Shown piece after piece: positions 1-8,960 of a stretch of 64,000 nucleotides of DNA. The stretch's first letter is position 1. Every line of letters begins with the position of its first letter. The translations under genes and the position numbers were made by a program. Source of the DNA: Verrucomicrobiota bacterium (GTDB lineage: Bacteria > Verrucomicrobiota > Verrucomicrobiia > Opitutales > Opitutaceae); contig JAEWBF010000120.1 in assembly GCA_023391285.1 (NCBI GenBank), forward strand, positions 1-64,000, read 5' to 3'. A model generated the notes under the pieces. It did no database searches and was not told where the DNA came from. It was given only the letters and a program-made list of their open reading frames with translations.

Positions 1-44
1 CGGCGCGGGCGGGCGGGGCGGCGCGGGGCGGAGGGGGCGGGGGC

Positions 45-65
45 GGCGCGTTGGGACAACGCGCC
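45..65 (-). terminator. Stem-loop just past the oxidoreductase stop codon
   Basis: A perfect 9-bp inverted repeat (GGCGCGTTG and CAACGCGCC) with a 3-nt loop lies immediately after the stop codon of the minus-strand oxidoreductase. There is no T-run behind it, so a Rho-independent terminator is uncertain; it could equally protect the mRNA end. Positions 1-44 are extremely G-rich on the plus strand and I see no gene in them. Confidence 0.3.
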
Positions 66-1418
66 CTACCTCAGGTGGCTGAGGTGGGTGGCTTCGGGGC
101 GAAGCGGGGCGAGGTCGAAGAGGTTGATGGGCGCGTTGCGCTGGATCGATTCGACGGCGGCGATGCCGACGAGGATGGAGGCGGCGCCCTGTTCGTGTTC
201 GGCGAAGCGGCCGAGCGGATCGGTTTGCGGGGAGGACGGGTCGAAGAAGGAGCGACAAAGGATTTCGTCGGCGCCGCCGTGCGGGCCGCTTTGAGCGGGG
301 ACGGGGACGAGGTAGCTGTTCTTAAAATGTGGATACACGCGGATCCATTCGCCCTCGGCTTCGGCGCCGGGACGGTTCTCGAGTTGGAAGTCTCCAGGTT
401 TGACGCCGCGGTTGAGGCCGGTGCCGACGAACTCGTGGTATTCGAGGCGACCGCGGTCGCCGTTGAAGCAAACACGCATGCCCTCGCGCGGGCTGTAGCA
501 GGTGAGCGAATACGTGAGGAGCTGGGCGGTGCGGTAGCGGACGTTGACGGACATCTGGTCGTAGATGGTGACGTCGTCGCGAAAGACATTGCGGTCGCGG
601 ACGTAGCCAGAGTCGGCCTCGGCGGCGCGGTAGAGGCTGCGCAGTGGTTCGGATTCCTCGAGATCGAGGCGGAACGGATCGTCGTGGGCGAGCGGTTCGG
701 CGGTGTAGCGATCGTAACGGGTGAGTTTTTCGTCGCCGCGGGCGAGGGCGTTTTTGCGGCCGTAGAAGACGAGGTCGCCGTAGGCGAAGACCTGTTGCGG
801 GATGGCGTCGAGCCACCAGTTCACGAGATCGAAGTGGTGCGTGGATTTATGAACGAGGAGTGTGCCGGACTGGTCGGCGTGGGCGTGCCAGCGGCGGAAG
901 TAGTCGGCGCCGTGGTGGGTATCGAGGAGGTATTCGAGATTGACGGAGTGGACGCGGCCGATGGTGCCGGCGGCGAGGAGTTCCTTGACCTTGGTGCGGA
1001 AAGGGGCCCAGCGGTAGTTGAAGGCGACGCGGACGCGGCGGCCGGTGGCGCGGACGGCGTCGAGGATTGCGCGGCATTTGGCGGCGTCGATCGTGAGCGG
1101 TTTTTCGGTGATGACATCGCAGCCGGCGTGGAGCGAGCGGACGATGTAATCGTGATGGGTGGCGTCGACGGAGCAGACGAAGACGACGTCGGGCCTTGTG
1201 GTGCGGAGCAATTCGTCGAAGCGGTCGGGGGTGAAGGTGGGGACGGCGCCGTGGGCCCACTCGTTGGCGAGGAGATTGTTGTAGTAGGCCATGCGCGTGG
1301 GGCTGAGGTCGCAGAGGGCGACGATGCGGTTGTGCGCACGGTGGGTGGTGGCGAGCGGCTCGATGAAGCTGATGGCGCGGCCGCCGGTGCCGACGAAGGC
1401 GTAACGAATGGAGGACAT
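66..1418 (-). CDS. Gfo/Idh/MocA family oxidoreductase
   Basis: The 450-residue protein is a member of the NAD(P)-dependent sugar/inositol dehydrogenase superfamily. The N-terminal Rossmann fold shows the glycine-rich turn AFVGTGGRAI at residues 6-15, and the family EKP signature is present as VITEKPLT near residue 100. The C-terminal alpha/beta domain would carry the substrate site; several such proteins in Verrucomicrobia are unusually long (about 450 residues), as here. I chose the ATG at 1418 because the Rossmann strand begins right after it and the upstream in-frame sequence looks non-coding. It is the last gene of a minus-strand run that begins with the rhamnosidase at 7369, so a role in oxidising a sugar or uronate released from plant polysaccharide is likely but the substrate is unknown. 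Cytoplasmic; no signal peptide seen. Confidence 0.88.
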   Translation of the reverse strand: MSSIRYAFVGTGGRAISFIEPLATTHRAHNRIVALCDLSPTRMAYYNNLLANEWAHGAVPTFTPDRFDELLRTTRPDVVFVCSVDATHHDYIVRSLHAGCDVITEKPLTIDAAKCRAILDAVRATGRRVRVAFNYRWAPFRTKVKELLAAGTIGRVHSVNLEYLLDTHHGADYFRRWHAHADQSGTLLVHKSTHHFDLVNWWLDAIPQQVFAYGDLVFYGRKNALARGDEKLTRYDRYTAEPLAHDDPFRLDLEESEPLRSLYRAAEADSGYVRDRNVFRDDVTIYDQMSVNVRYRTAQLLTYSLTCYSPREGMRVCFNGDRGRLEYHEFVGTGLNRGVKPGDFQLENRPGAEAEGEWIRVYPHFKNSYLVPVPAQSGPHGGADEILCRSFFDPSSPQTDPLGRFAEHEQGAASILVGIAAVESIQRNAPINLFDLAPLRPEATHLSHLR

Positions 1419-1509
1419 GGGAATGAGATAGTTCAGCGAGAGGAGACGGGTTCGAAAATGGTGGACGGGTCGGACGGTAGGATGGCCGGAAACGCGAGTG
1501 CGGCGGGCG

Positions 1510-2379
1510 CTATTTGGGTTGGTCGAGGGGCACGTCGGTCTCGAGCACGCGCGCTTCGCCGAATTCGACCACACCGCGGCGCAGCCGGCGGAAGATCGTG
1601 GCGGGCTCGGTCATTTCGCGTCCGAGAAACGGTGCGCCTGAGACGATCAAGGCGGGGAGGGTTTCGGTCATGGGGACGCCGAGGGCATCGACCGTGAGGT
1701 GCGTGCGCCAGGCGAGCCGGCGCTCGTTGCGGGCGAGCGCGTCGTGGTCGTAGGCGGAGATGATCACGAAATACAGGTCCTGCATGGCTTGCTCCAGCAG
1801 CCAGCGGTATTTGTGCGGATGGCCGAAGGGATTTTCGCTGGAGCCGTGTCGGCGTCGCACGAAGTCTTGATAGCGATGGCCGCCGACCAGCAACAGGCGC
1901 TCGGAGCGGTGTTTCGAGGCCTGTTGCGGGAAGAGGCCGCGCATCTCCAAGTCCATGACCGAGTGCGCACCCCAGTGCACGATGAGCGCGAGGCTCGGCG
2001 GGTGATGTTCGTCCGCGGGAAGGAAACCGCGTTCGCGGAGCGAGTGCTCCAGCACGGCGGTGAGGCGCTCGCGGGGCGGGGCGCGAAGTCCGGCGTAGAG
2101 GGCGCCGCGTTGCTGCATGGGCGTGAGGTGCAGCCGGTAGTAGATCGGGTGGTCGGCGGCGGGGGCGGGCAGCGTCCGACCGTAGGCGGTGAACTCGGTG
2201 ACGGCCGTCATGGAGAGCCGCGGGTTGCGCTGAAAGCCCCGGGGAAGTGCGAAATGGAAACCTCGTTCCCGTTCCGGCGAGGGCGGAGTCATGGCGGGGA
2301 GCGGAACAGCGGAGTCGGCTGCGAACAGAGAAACAGCCAACGCGAACAGCGGGGCGGCGAAGCCAAGGCGCGCGTTCAT
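1510..2379 (-). CDS. Exported protein of unknown function
   Basis: This 289-residue protein starts with a clear signal peptide (MNARLGFAAPLFALAVSLFA followed by an Ala-rich cleavage region). I do not recognise a catalytic family. The mature part has an alpha/beta look, with a stretch LAWRTHLTVDALGVP near residue 225 and an EHSLRERGFLPADE stretch near residue 112 that are loosely reminiscent of DUF4136-like lipoproteins, but there is no lipobox cysteine and the resemblance is weak. It sits 48 bp after the CBM9/PKD gene and 91 bp before the oxidoreductase on the same strand, so it may be co-transcribed with the rhamnosidase operon or simply share its terminator region. The ATG at 2379 is the only start that gives the signal peptide. 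Confidence 0.72.
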   Translation of the reverse strand: MNARLGFAAPLFALAVSLFAADSAVPLPAMTPPSPERERGFHFALPRGFQRNPRLSMTAVTEFTAYGRTLPAPAADHPIYYRLHLTPMQQRGALYAGLRAPPRERLTAVLEHSLRERGFLPADEHHPPSLALIVHWGAHSVMDLEMRGLFPQQASKHRSERLLLVGGHRYQDFVRRRHGSSENPFGHPHKYRWLLEQAMQDLYFVIISAYDHDALARNERRLAWRTHLTVDALGVPMTETLPALIVSGAPFLGREMTEPATIFRRLRRGVVEFGEARVLETDVPLDQPK

Positions 2380-2427
2380 GACGGGTGAAGCAAGAATGCC
2401 GGAAGCGATCCGGCGATCGCTCCGCGG

Positions 2428-3624
2428 CTATTTCAGTTGCACATCCCATACTCGCGAAAAGCGCGACGTGTGGCCGTCGTTGTCCCTCACTTCGAGCACG
2501 ACGACGTAGTTGCCGGGCTTTGCGTAGGTGTGTTGTGGATACTGTTCCGCGGAAGTGGTGCCGTCGCCGAAGTCCCAGTGCCAGGCGTTGATCCGGCCGA
2601 TGGATTCATCGTGAAACGCGACGAGGCGGCGTTGGTGGTCGACGATCGACAGGCTGAAGCGGGCGGCGAGCGGCGGGAGCAGCGCGGGCTCGATCGGCAT
2701 CAGGCGAAACGCGCAGAGTTCGGAGGCGTGGCCGAAGGACGTGCGTTCGGGCGAGAGCGTCCAGAAGCCGCGCGGCGTGTCGCCGTCGTAGTCGATGACG
2801 ATCCACGAGAGGCCGATGATCTTGTTTTCGGTGAGCACGGACTCGACCGCGCGGGCGGGGCCTTCGGGGCCGGCGTAGTCGAAAGGCGTGATCCAGAACT
2901 CGAGCGTGAGCTTGCCGGATTCGCCGTGCTTGAAGTGGAAGTTTTGCGCGGAGTTGGCCCAGGGAAATTCCTTGATCCACGTCGCGGCGCCCCAGGCCAT
3001 GGTCCAGTCCTTGTCCACGGCGGGCGTGAAGATGTGGTAGTTCTGTGCGTGCACGCCGTGGACGGCCCAGCGAAAGGCGTCGTCGCTGATGCGTTCGTCG
3101 GCGCGTGCGGCGGGGGCGCCGGCGCGTTCGGGCGTCCAGATGTTTTTCGAATCGCGTCCGACGAGCGGGCCGCCGGAGGCGTCGCCATCGACGATGATTT
3201 CGAAGGTGTCGTTGCGCAGGCCGGGCGAGGAGAAATCCCAGAAGTCGTCCTCGGCCTCGTAGAGAAAGTAGAGGCGGTTGAGTCCGGCGACCCAGCCGAC
3301 CTTCACGCGGACGGAGAGGGTTTTTTCACCGGCGGCGGGTGGCTGGCTCGCGTGGTTGCGGAGCTGGTCGGTGCCGATGACGTAGGAGTCGGGGACGATC
3401 GACCAATCGGCGGCGTCGCCGTCGATGCGCGGGATGCGATCACGGGGGAATTGAAAAACCGGATACGTGGTTTCGGGTTTCTCGAGCGCGAAGGCGGGGG
3501 AGGCGAGCCCGAGGAGGAAGGGGAGAAGGCAGCGCAGGGGGCGGACAGATTGGCGGCGGACGGTTCGGAGGGCCGTTCCCACGGGAGCGGTTCCGATCGG
3601 GGAAAGACGCGCGGAACGCTTCAT
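2428..3624 (-). CDS. Exported CBM9-like domain protein with C-terminal PKD domain
   Basis: The 398-residue protein has a signal peptide around residues 22-48 (LRCLLPFLLGLASPAFA), a sugar-binding CBM9-like fold beginning with RIDGDAADWSIVP and the RLYFLYEAEDDFWDF strand, and a C-terminal PKD domain with the hallmark HWDFGDGTTSAEQYP followed by HTYAKPGNYVVVLEVRDNDG. CBM9-like domains bind polysaccharide ends and PKD domains are beta-sandwich spacers of secreted enzymes; no catalytic domain is evident. A longer in-frame opening extends to 3975 but it would overlap the upstream esterase gene and is basic, low-complexity sequence; the ATG at 3624 gives a proper signal peptide and a 19-bp gap to the esterase. 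Probably an accessory polysaccharide-binding protein of the periplasm or outer surface. Confidence 0.8.
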   Translation of the reverse strand: MKRSARLSPIGTAPVGTALRTVRRQSVRPLRCLLPFLLGLASPAFALEKPETTYPVFQFPRDRIPRIDGDAADWSIVPDSYVIGTDQLRNHASQPPAAGEKTLSVRVKVGWVAGLNRLYFLYEAEDDFWDFSSPGLRNDTFEIIVDGDASGGPLVGRDSKNIWTPERAGAPAARADERISDDAFRWAVHGVHAQNYHIFTPAVDKDWTMAWGAATWIKEFPWANSAQNFHFKHGESGKLTLEFWITPFDYAGPEGPARAVESVLTENKIIGLSWIVIDYDGDTPRGFWTLSPERTSFGHASELCAFRLMPIEPALLPPLAARFSLSIVDHQRRLVAFHDESIGRINAWHWDFGDGTTSAEQYPQHTYAKPGNYVVVLEVRDNDGHTSRFSRVWDVQLK

Positions 3625-3643
3625 CGCGCAGAACGCCGACGGG

Positions 3644-4567
3644 TTAACGGGGGGAGAGGAGGCCGCGGGCGCGGAGCCATTCCTCGGCGCGCTTGGGCCA
3701 GTCGGAGGAGGTGCCGAGGCCGTCGCGCATGCCCATGCCGTGCGAGCCGCGTTCGAAGGCGTAGAACTCGGCGGGGACGCCGGCGCGCGTGAGAGCTTGA
3801 AAGAAGAGGATGCTGTTTTCGATGGGGACGGTTTGGTCTTCTTGCGTGTGGATGAGGAGCGTGGATGGGGTTTGCGCGGTGACTTGTTTTTCCGGGGAGA
3901 GGAGTTGGAGGAGTTCGGGGGAGGGGTTTTTGCCGAGGAGGAGTTCGCGCGAGCCGGCGTGCGCGGCGGGATCATCCATGGTGATGACCGGATACATGAG
4001 GATGAGGAAGTCGGGGCGGGCGTTGACGGAGTCGAGTGGTGCGCCGGTTTTTCCGTGGGCGTGATCGTAGAGCGTGCCGGCGCTGGCGGTGAGGTGGCCG
4101 CCGGCGGAGCTGCCCATGACGCCGATGCGGGCGGGATCGATTTTGAATTCGGCGGCGCGGGAACGAACGATGCGGACGGCGCGGAGAACGTCCTGGAGCG
4201 GCGCGGGGTGGCCGAATTCGCCGACGCGATTGGTCAGAACAAAGGCGGTGATGCCCAGATGGCTGAGCCAGTTGGCGTATTGGACGCCCTCGCGGGCGCG
4301 GGAGAGTCCGCGGTATCCACCGCCTGGACACACGATGACGGCGGTGCCGTTGGGGCGGTCGACGGCGGGAGCGAAGACCTCGAGCGTGGGCTCGCTGATG
4401 TTGGTGATGAAGCCGCGTTCGTCGACCTGCTCGGGGCCGAGATCTTTGGCGTTGGGGATGCCTTCGGGCCAGAGCGGGATGAGGTTGGCGTTGGGCGCAG
4501 CGGCGTAGCTGAGGGTGGTGAGGGTGAGCATGGCAGTGACGGCGAGAGTGCGGGTGGGGAGCTTCAT
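3644..4567 (-). CDS. Exported alpha/beta hydrolase (BD-FAE-like carbohydrate esterase)
   Basis: The 307-residue protein begins with a signal peptide (TLAVTAMLTLTTLSYAA). It shows the oxyanion-hole segment VIVCPGGGYRGLSRAREG, the nucleophile elbow GSSAGGHL, an Asp in LIHTQEDQTVP and a His in GSHGMGM, i.e. the complete Ser-Asp-His triad of the bifunctional feruloyl/acetyl esterase-like alpha/beta hydrolases. Such enzymes remove acetyl or feruloyl groups from plant polysaccharide. The start is 3 bp after the stop of the rhamnosidase, indicating tight co-transcription and joint action on acetylated, rhamnose-containing glycans such as pectin side chains. The acyl substrate is inferred from the family only. 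Confidence 0.87.
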   Translation of the reverse strand: MKLPTRTLAVTAMLTLTTLSYAAAPNANLIPLWPEGIPNAKDLGPEQVDERGFITNISEPTLEVFAPAVDRPNGTAVIVCPGGGYRGLSRAREGVQYANWLSHLGITAFVLTNRVGEFGHPAPLQDVLRAVRIVRSRAAEFKIDPARIGVMGSSAGGHLTASAGTLYDHAHGKTGAPLDSVNARPDFLILMYPVITMDDPAAHAGSRELLLGKNPSPELLQLLSPEKQVTAQTPSTLLIHTQEDQTVPIENSILFFQALTRAGVPAEFYAFERGSHGMGMRDGLGTSSDWPKRAEEWLRARGLLSPR

Positions 4568-4570
4568 GAG

Positions 4571-7369
4571 TTACGGTGAAGGGGTGAAGATTTCGAGGGG
4601 GGTGAGGGTGACGGGGCCGAGGAGGCCGGAAGGGCGGGGCGGCCAGTGCGCGGCGGTGAAGAGGCCGTCGGGGCCGCGATTGGCGGGGAGGCGCGCGGGC
4701 ATGTTGGCATTGTAGAAAATCTTCCAAGGCACGCCGCGGCGATCGAGATCGGCGATGCGGTTGGCGGCGAGATTGGTGACGAGGATCTCGAGGGTGTTGT
4801 GCGAACGAAAGGCGTCGGCGGGCAGCACGAGGCGGAAAGGGGGTTGGATCAACGTGGCGAGCTCGCGACCGTTGAGGAAGACGCGGGCGCTTTCGCGAAC
4901 CTCGCCGAGGTCGAGCTGCCAAGCATCGGATGTGGCGGATGGGGCATCGAAGGCGAGTGTGTAGCGGGCGGTGCCGGAGAAGGAGTTTGTTTCTTCGTTG
5001 AGCAGGCGGGTCCAGGAGGCGGGCGCGGCGAGACGGACGGGCGGCGGGAGGGAAGGGCCGCCGCTTTCGAAGGTGAGAGACCACTCGCCGGTGAGTGGGA
5101 TGGGAGAGCCGGCGGGGCGGGTGTAGGGAAAGGGTGGGGCGTCGCCGGGTGTATCCAGAAATTGGATGACAGTGGACGCGCCGGGGGCGAGTTGAAGGTA
5201 GACCTGTTGGTCGCGGACGATGGCGTGGGTGATGACGCCCGTCATGGGGTCGAAGAGGGCGGCGTGAGGGCGCGCGTGAGTGAAGGGAATCCACGTGTCG
5301 ATCGCGTGGGTGTTGCGGTTGACGACAAAGTAGAACGGGCCGGCGTCGGACGTGCGGCGGACGAACTGGAGGCCGAGGTCGACGAGGGGCTCGCGCGGGA
5401 GCGAGGCGAGGAGCGTTGTGAAATCGTCGGCGACGTGGAGGCGGCGATCGAGGTGGCGGCGGAGCTGGGCGAGGGTGCGGTTGAAATCTTCGCGTGAGGC
5501 GAGGAGGCCGGCGGGGTTTTTTGGGAGATGGCGGTGGAAGAGGAGGGTGGCGCCGGTGTCGGCGAGGGCGGCGAGTTGGGCGAGGGTGGCGGGCGGAAGG
5601 TGTTGGATGGCGGGGAGGACGAGGGCGCGGTAGCGAGCGGAGCCGTGGGTGAGTTGGCCGTTTTCGACGCGGATGTCGGAGAGCAGACGGTCGGAGATGT
5701 AGTCGAAGCCGATGCCGCGGGCGTGGAGTTCGGCGGCGAGGGTGGCGGCGGTGACGCCGACGGGGTTCGTGCCGCCGTGGCCGAAGTGCGGGAGGGAGTT
5801 GTCGCCGCGTTCGGCCCAGGTGTCGTGGATATTATAATACAGGAGGACGTCTTCGTCGGGGCGACCGTGTTGGAGGAAGGATTGGGCGCGGGTGATGTAG
5901 GCGTTGAGGGCGGGGAAATCGGACCAGAGGGGATTGTGCGGATTCAGTTCGACGGACGCGTAGAAGTTGAAACCGGGCCAGGGGGCGTCGAGGGGCGAGA
6001 GGGCGGTGCCGTGGTAGCAGAGGTGGTTGATGCCGGAGAGAAGGAAGGTGTCGGCGTCGTGCTTCAGTTCGGCGAGGGTGGTGATCCAGTGTTCGTTGAG
6101 CCATGTGGCGGTTTCGGCGGAAGCGAGGCGTTTGCCGGTGAGGTGCGCGGCGGAGGAGGCGAGCTTCATCGCGAGGAGGCCGTTGCCTTCTTGCTCGGGG
6201 ATGTCGCTGGCGGCGTAGAGATCGAGGAGGTTGGCGGGGGCGTTGTGGGCTTGGTTGCGGATGAGGGAGCCGCGGGCGTTGGCCCAATTACGCCACGGGA
6301 TCGTGAATTCGTCGCGCAGCAGGTCGGAGATAGTTTCGCGGAAATCGGAGAGCACGCGAGTGTCGGGCCCGGCGAGGAGCGCAGGCAGGTGCTGGCGAAG
6401 ATCGTAGCCGCGGCGCTTTTGGAATTCGTCGAGGAAGCGAGGCGTCCAGTTGGCTTCGCCGTGGGAGTCGTCGACTTCGTAGGAGTCGTTGAAGAAGGCG
6501 CGGAGCGGGGAGGGGGTGTCATACATAATATGACACTTTTCGAAGGCGCGGTCGAAGCGGGCGAGGTAGGTTTGGAGGGCGGAGGAGGAGAGGTGATCGA
6601 GGGCGGGGCCTTCGCCGCCGGGGGCGGCGCGTTCGACCATTTTGCCGTGAGGGCCGGTGAAGAGCGCGTGGAGGGTCCACGGGCCGTGGTCGGTGGGGGC
6701 GGTCCAATCGAGGCGGCCGGCGGTGGAGACGTGAGAAGTGAGATCGATGGGCTCGGCGGAGGAGCTAGCGGGAAACGCCATCAACGTGACGAGCGTGAGC
6801 GGTTGCTCGAAGCGGACTTGGTCGAGGGCGAGGTCCTGGAGATCTGGATACGTGGTGATGGGTTGGGGGAGATCGGCGATAGGGACGCGACGCGGGCCGG
6901 CGAAGCGGGCGAGCGCGGGTTGGGTAAAGGTGATGGGCTCGGTGGGGCGCGCGCCGGGAGCAACGGTGTAAGTCTGGTGAGTGATGTAGCGCGCGGCTTC
7001 GTTTTCGGAGAGCCAGGGGCCGCCGAAGGGCCAGCCGGTGCCGGTGGCGAGATCGATGCCGAGGTCGAGGCGTTTGGCTTCGGCGAGGGTGTGTTCGAGG
7101 AGGGCGGTCCATTCCGGCGAGAGGAAATCGACGAAGCGATCTTCGTAGCCGCGCACGCCGTAGATCGGAGTGATTTCGAGGCCGCCGAGACCGGCGGCGG
7201 CGGCGGATTCCATGGCGGCGGTGAGCGATGCTTGGTCGGCGATGTTGCCGAACCACCACCAGCGAGACCAGGGCTTGGTTTCGCGTTGGACGGCGGGCCA
7301 GTCGAGGGCGACGGCGGGAGGAGCAAACGTGGCGAGGCTGGCGAGGAGCAGGAGGTGACGAAGAGGCAT
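4571..7369 (-). CDS. GH106-like alpha-L-rhamnosidase
   Basis: The 932-residue exported enzyme starts with a signal peptide (PLRHLLLLASLATFAPPAVA). The N-terminal catalytic part shows features I associate with glycoside hydrolase family 106: the WSRWWWFGN motif, GLGGLEITPIYGVRGYED, IDLATGTGWPFGGPWLS, and the acidic FNDSYEVDDSHGEANWTP segment that should carry a catalytic Glu. A C-terminal beta-sandwich (GTARYTLAFDAP, LDLGEVRESARVFLNGREL) resembles the galactose-binding-like domain at the end of this family. GH106 enzymes release alpha-L-rhamnose from rhamnogalacturonans. The ATG at 7369 was preferred over upstream in-frame codons because it gives a signal peptide. It is the first gene of the minus-strand operon and is divergent from a rhamnose-type importer, which supports the assignment. 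Confidence 0.85.
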   Translation of the reverse strand: MPLRHLLLLASLATFAPPAVALDWPAVQRETKPWSRWWWFGNIADQASLTAAMESAAAAGLGGLEITPIYGVRGYEDRFVDFLSPEWTALLEHTLAEAKRLDLGIDLATGTGWPFGGPWLSENEAARYITHQTYTVAPGARPTEPITFTQPALARFAGPRRVPIADLPQPITTYPDLQDLALDQVRFEQPLTLVTLMAFPASSSAEPIDLTSHVSTAGRLDWTAPTDHGPWTLHALFTGPHGKMVERAAPGGEGPALDHLSSSALQTYLARFDRAFEKCHIMYDTPSPLRAFFNDSYEVDDSHGEANWTPRFLDEFQKRRGYDLRQHLPALLAGPDTRVLSDFRETISDLLRDEFTIPWRNWANARGSLIRNQAHNAPANLLDLYAASDIPEQEGNGLLAMKLASSAAHLTGKRLASAETATWLNEHWITTLAELKHDADTFLLSGINHLCYHGTALSPLDAPWPGFNFYASVELNPHNPLWSDFPALNAYITRAQSFLQHGRPDEDVLLYYNIHDTWAERGDNSLPHFGHGGTNPVGVTAATLAAELHARGIGFDYISDRLLSDIRVENGQLTHGSARYRALVLPAIQHLPPATLAQLAALADTGATLLFHRHLPKNPAGLLASREDFNRTLAQLRRHLDRRLHVADDFTTLLASLPREPLVDLGLQFVRRTSDAGPFYFVVNRNTHAIDTWIPFTHARPHAALFDPMTGVITHAIVRDQQVYLQLAPGASTVIQFLDTPGDAPPFPYTRPAGSPIPLTGEWSLTFESGGPSLPPPVRLAAPASWTRLLNEETNSFSGTARYTLAFDAPSATSDAWQLDLGEVRESARVFLNGRELATLIQPPFRLVLPADAFRSHNTLEILVTNLAANRIADLDRRGVPWKIFYNANMPARLPANRGPDGLFTAAHWPPRPSGLLGPVTLTPLEIFTPSP

Positions 7370-7691
7370 GCGTGAGGCGGCGGGGAAAACGTTGGAGGAC
7401 GCGGAAGGCCTCGGCTTCGAGCCGGATGACGTGAGTGGGGAGAAGGGGGAACGTCGGGAAGCTCGGCGACGCCGCAACGTGCGGCAACTCGGACTGTCAA
7501 GGATCGGGCCGCGTGGCGTCGTGCAAGGCGGGGACAAAAGTGCGCGACCGTTGGCGCGTTTCGCGCCGTTCACCCCGCGACTATCGCCCCTTTTCATTTC
7601 TCGTGATGTTGGGAATTCCATTCTTCTCGTATTCGCCCGTTCGTGGCGTGTTGCCGCGGGCGATTTCGGGCGGGCAAGCGGCGACCTCTGC
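7370..7691. promoter_or_regulatory. Divergent intergenic control region of the rhamnosidase and transporter operons
   Basis: These 322 bp separate two divergent operons, so both promoters should lie here. I see no gene. Two symmetric sites stand out: a 6-bp-arm inverted repeat GGCGCG-TTT-CGCGCC at 7553-7567 and a GGAATTCC palindrome near 7613-7620, either of which could be an operator. No convincing -35/-10 pair can be named by eye. Confidence 0.45.
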
Positions 7692-8897
7692 ATGAGCGAC
7701 AACAGGCAAGTCTGGCGCGTGGCGCTGATCGGGATTTCCGGCTATGGACGCATTCACTTGCAGCTGGCCCGCGAGTGTCGGGCGCGGGGCGAAGTGGAGA
7801 TTGTGGCGGCAACGGTGATCAATGCCGAGGAGGAGGCCGACAACATTGCGGAACTGCGTGAGCACGGGTGTGCGATCTATTCCAGTTACGAAGACATGTT
7901 GCGCGATCAGCAGGAGCGGATCGACCTCTGCTTGATCCCGACGGGGATTCACTGGCATGCGCGGATGACGATTGCGGCGTTGAGAGCCGGCGCGAACGTG
8001 CTCGTGGAAAAACCGCTCGCCGGATCGATGGCGGAGGTGGAGGCGGTGCGGGCGGCGGAGCGGGAAACGGGGAAGTTCGTCGCGGTCGGCTTTCAGGACC
8101 TTTACGAGCCGGGCACCGTGTGGTTGAAGAACGAGCTGACGAGAGGCGTGATCGGTGCCGTGCAATCGGTGCGGTTTCTTGGCATTTGGCCGCGCGGACG
8201 CGGGTATTTTCTTCGCAACGAGTGGGCTGGGCGCACGCAAGTGAACGGGGTGCCGGTTTTCGATTCTCCGTTGAACAACGCGTTTGGGCACTTCGTGATG
8301 TTGAGCCTGTATTTCGCGAGTCTGAACGCGGAAGCAGCACCGGCGGTGGTGAAGCAGGTGGAATTGTTCCGGGCGCATCGCATTGAAAGTTTCGATACGG
8401 CGGTGGTGACGTCGGAGACCGCGAACGGCGTAAAGCTCTGGTTTGGCGTGAGCCATGCGTCGCGTGAAACGGAAGAGCCGGAGATTGTGATTCACGGCGA
8501 CAACGGCACTGCGGGTTGGCGGTATGAGCGTGAGGCGTGGTGGCGGGACCAGGCGGGGCGCGGCGATCATCGACAACTGCCGGACATGACTACGACGCGG
8601 CGTTCGATGATGGCGGCGGTGCTGGCGCGGATGAGCGATCCGGCGGCGCCGATTTGCGGTTCGGAGATGGCGGCGCGGCACACGGCGATCATCGAGGCGG
8701 TGCACGAGTCCGCGACGATTCGAGACTTTCCGGCGGCGGAGGTGAACTGGGCGCAAGACACGCGTCAGGGCTCCGAAGTGCCGGAGGTGAACGGGCTCAC
8801 CATCGCGCTGCGGCGAGCTTTTGCGACGCAGCAACTTCTCGCGGAGAGCGGATTTACACCACTGAGCGCAGGGTTGGAAAAAACGCGGTCCGTGTAA
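7692..8897 (+). CDS. Gfo/Idh/MocA family oxidoreductase, first gene of the importer operon
   Basis: The 401-residue protein has the Rossmann nucleotide-binding start VALIGISGYGRIHL, the segment CLIPTGIHWHARMTIAALRA and the EKP signature in NVLVEKPLAGS (about residue 100), so it is an NAD(P)-dependent sugar or polyol dehydrogenase of the Gfo/Idh/MocA superfamily. The ATG at 7692 is preferred because the Rossmann strand follows after nine residues; the long upstream in-frame extension would run through the divergent promoter region. It lies 63 bp upstream of the ABC ATPase and is probably in the same transcript, suggesting that it processes the imported sugar. It is only distantly similar to the oxidoreductase at 66-1418, so the two are probably not functional duplicates. 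Confidence 0.87.
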   Translation: MSDNRQVWRVALIGISGYGRIHLQLARECRARGEVEIVAATVINAEEEADNIAELREHGCAIYSSYEDMLRDQQERIDLCLIPTGIHWHARMTIAALRAGANVLVEKPLAGSMAEVEAVRAAERETGKFVAVGFQDLYEPGTVWLKNELTRGVIGAVQSVRFLGIWPRGRGYFLRNEWAGRTQVNGVPVFDSPLNNAFGHFVMLSLYFASLNAEAAPAVVKQVELFRAHRIESFDTAVVTSETANGVKLWFGVSHASRETEEPEIVIHGDNGTAGWRYEREAWWRDQAGRGDHRQLPDMTTTRRSMMAAVLARMSDPAAPICGSEMAARHTAIIEAVHESATIRDFPAAEVNWAQDTRQGSEVPEVNGLTIALRRAFATQQLLAESGFTPLSAGLEKTRSV

Positions 8898-8960
8898 GCA
8901 GGCTGGCGTTTTCGCGGGCGGCGTGTCCCCTTTTCCGCCGCTTCAACCGTCGTGTTGTTC

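Noticed and set aside
51..1697. A 548-codon plus-strand open frame at the window start
   Set aside because: Gly/Val/Glu-rich antisense of the Gfo/Idh/MocA gene, which has clear Rossmann and EKP motifs on the other strand.
2428..3975. A 515-residue form of the CBM9/PKD protein
   Set aside because: The first 117 residues are Ser/Pro/Lys-rich antisense-like text overlapping the esterase gene; the internal ATG at 3624 gives a signal peptide.
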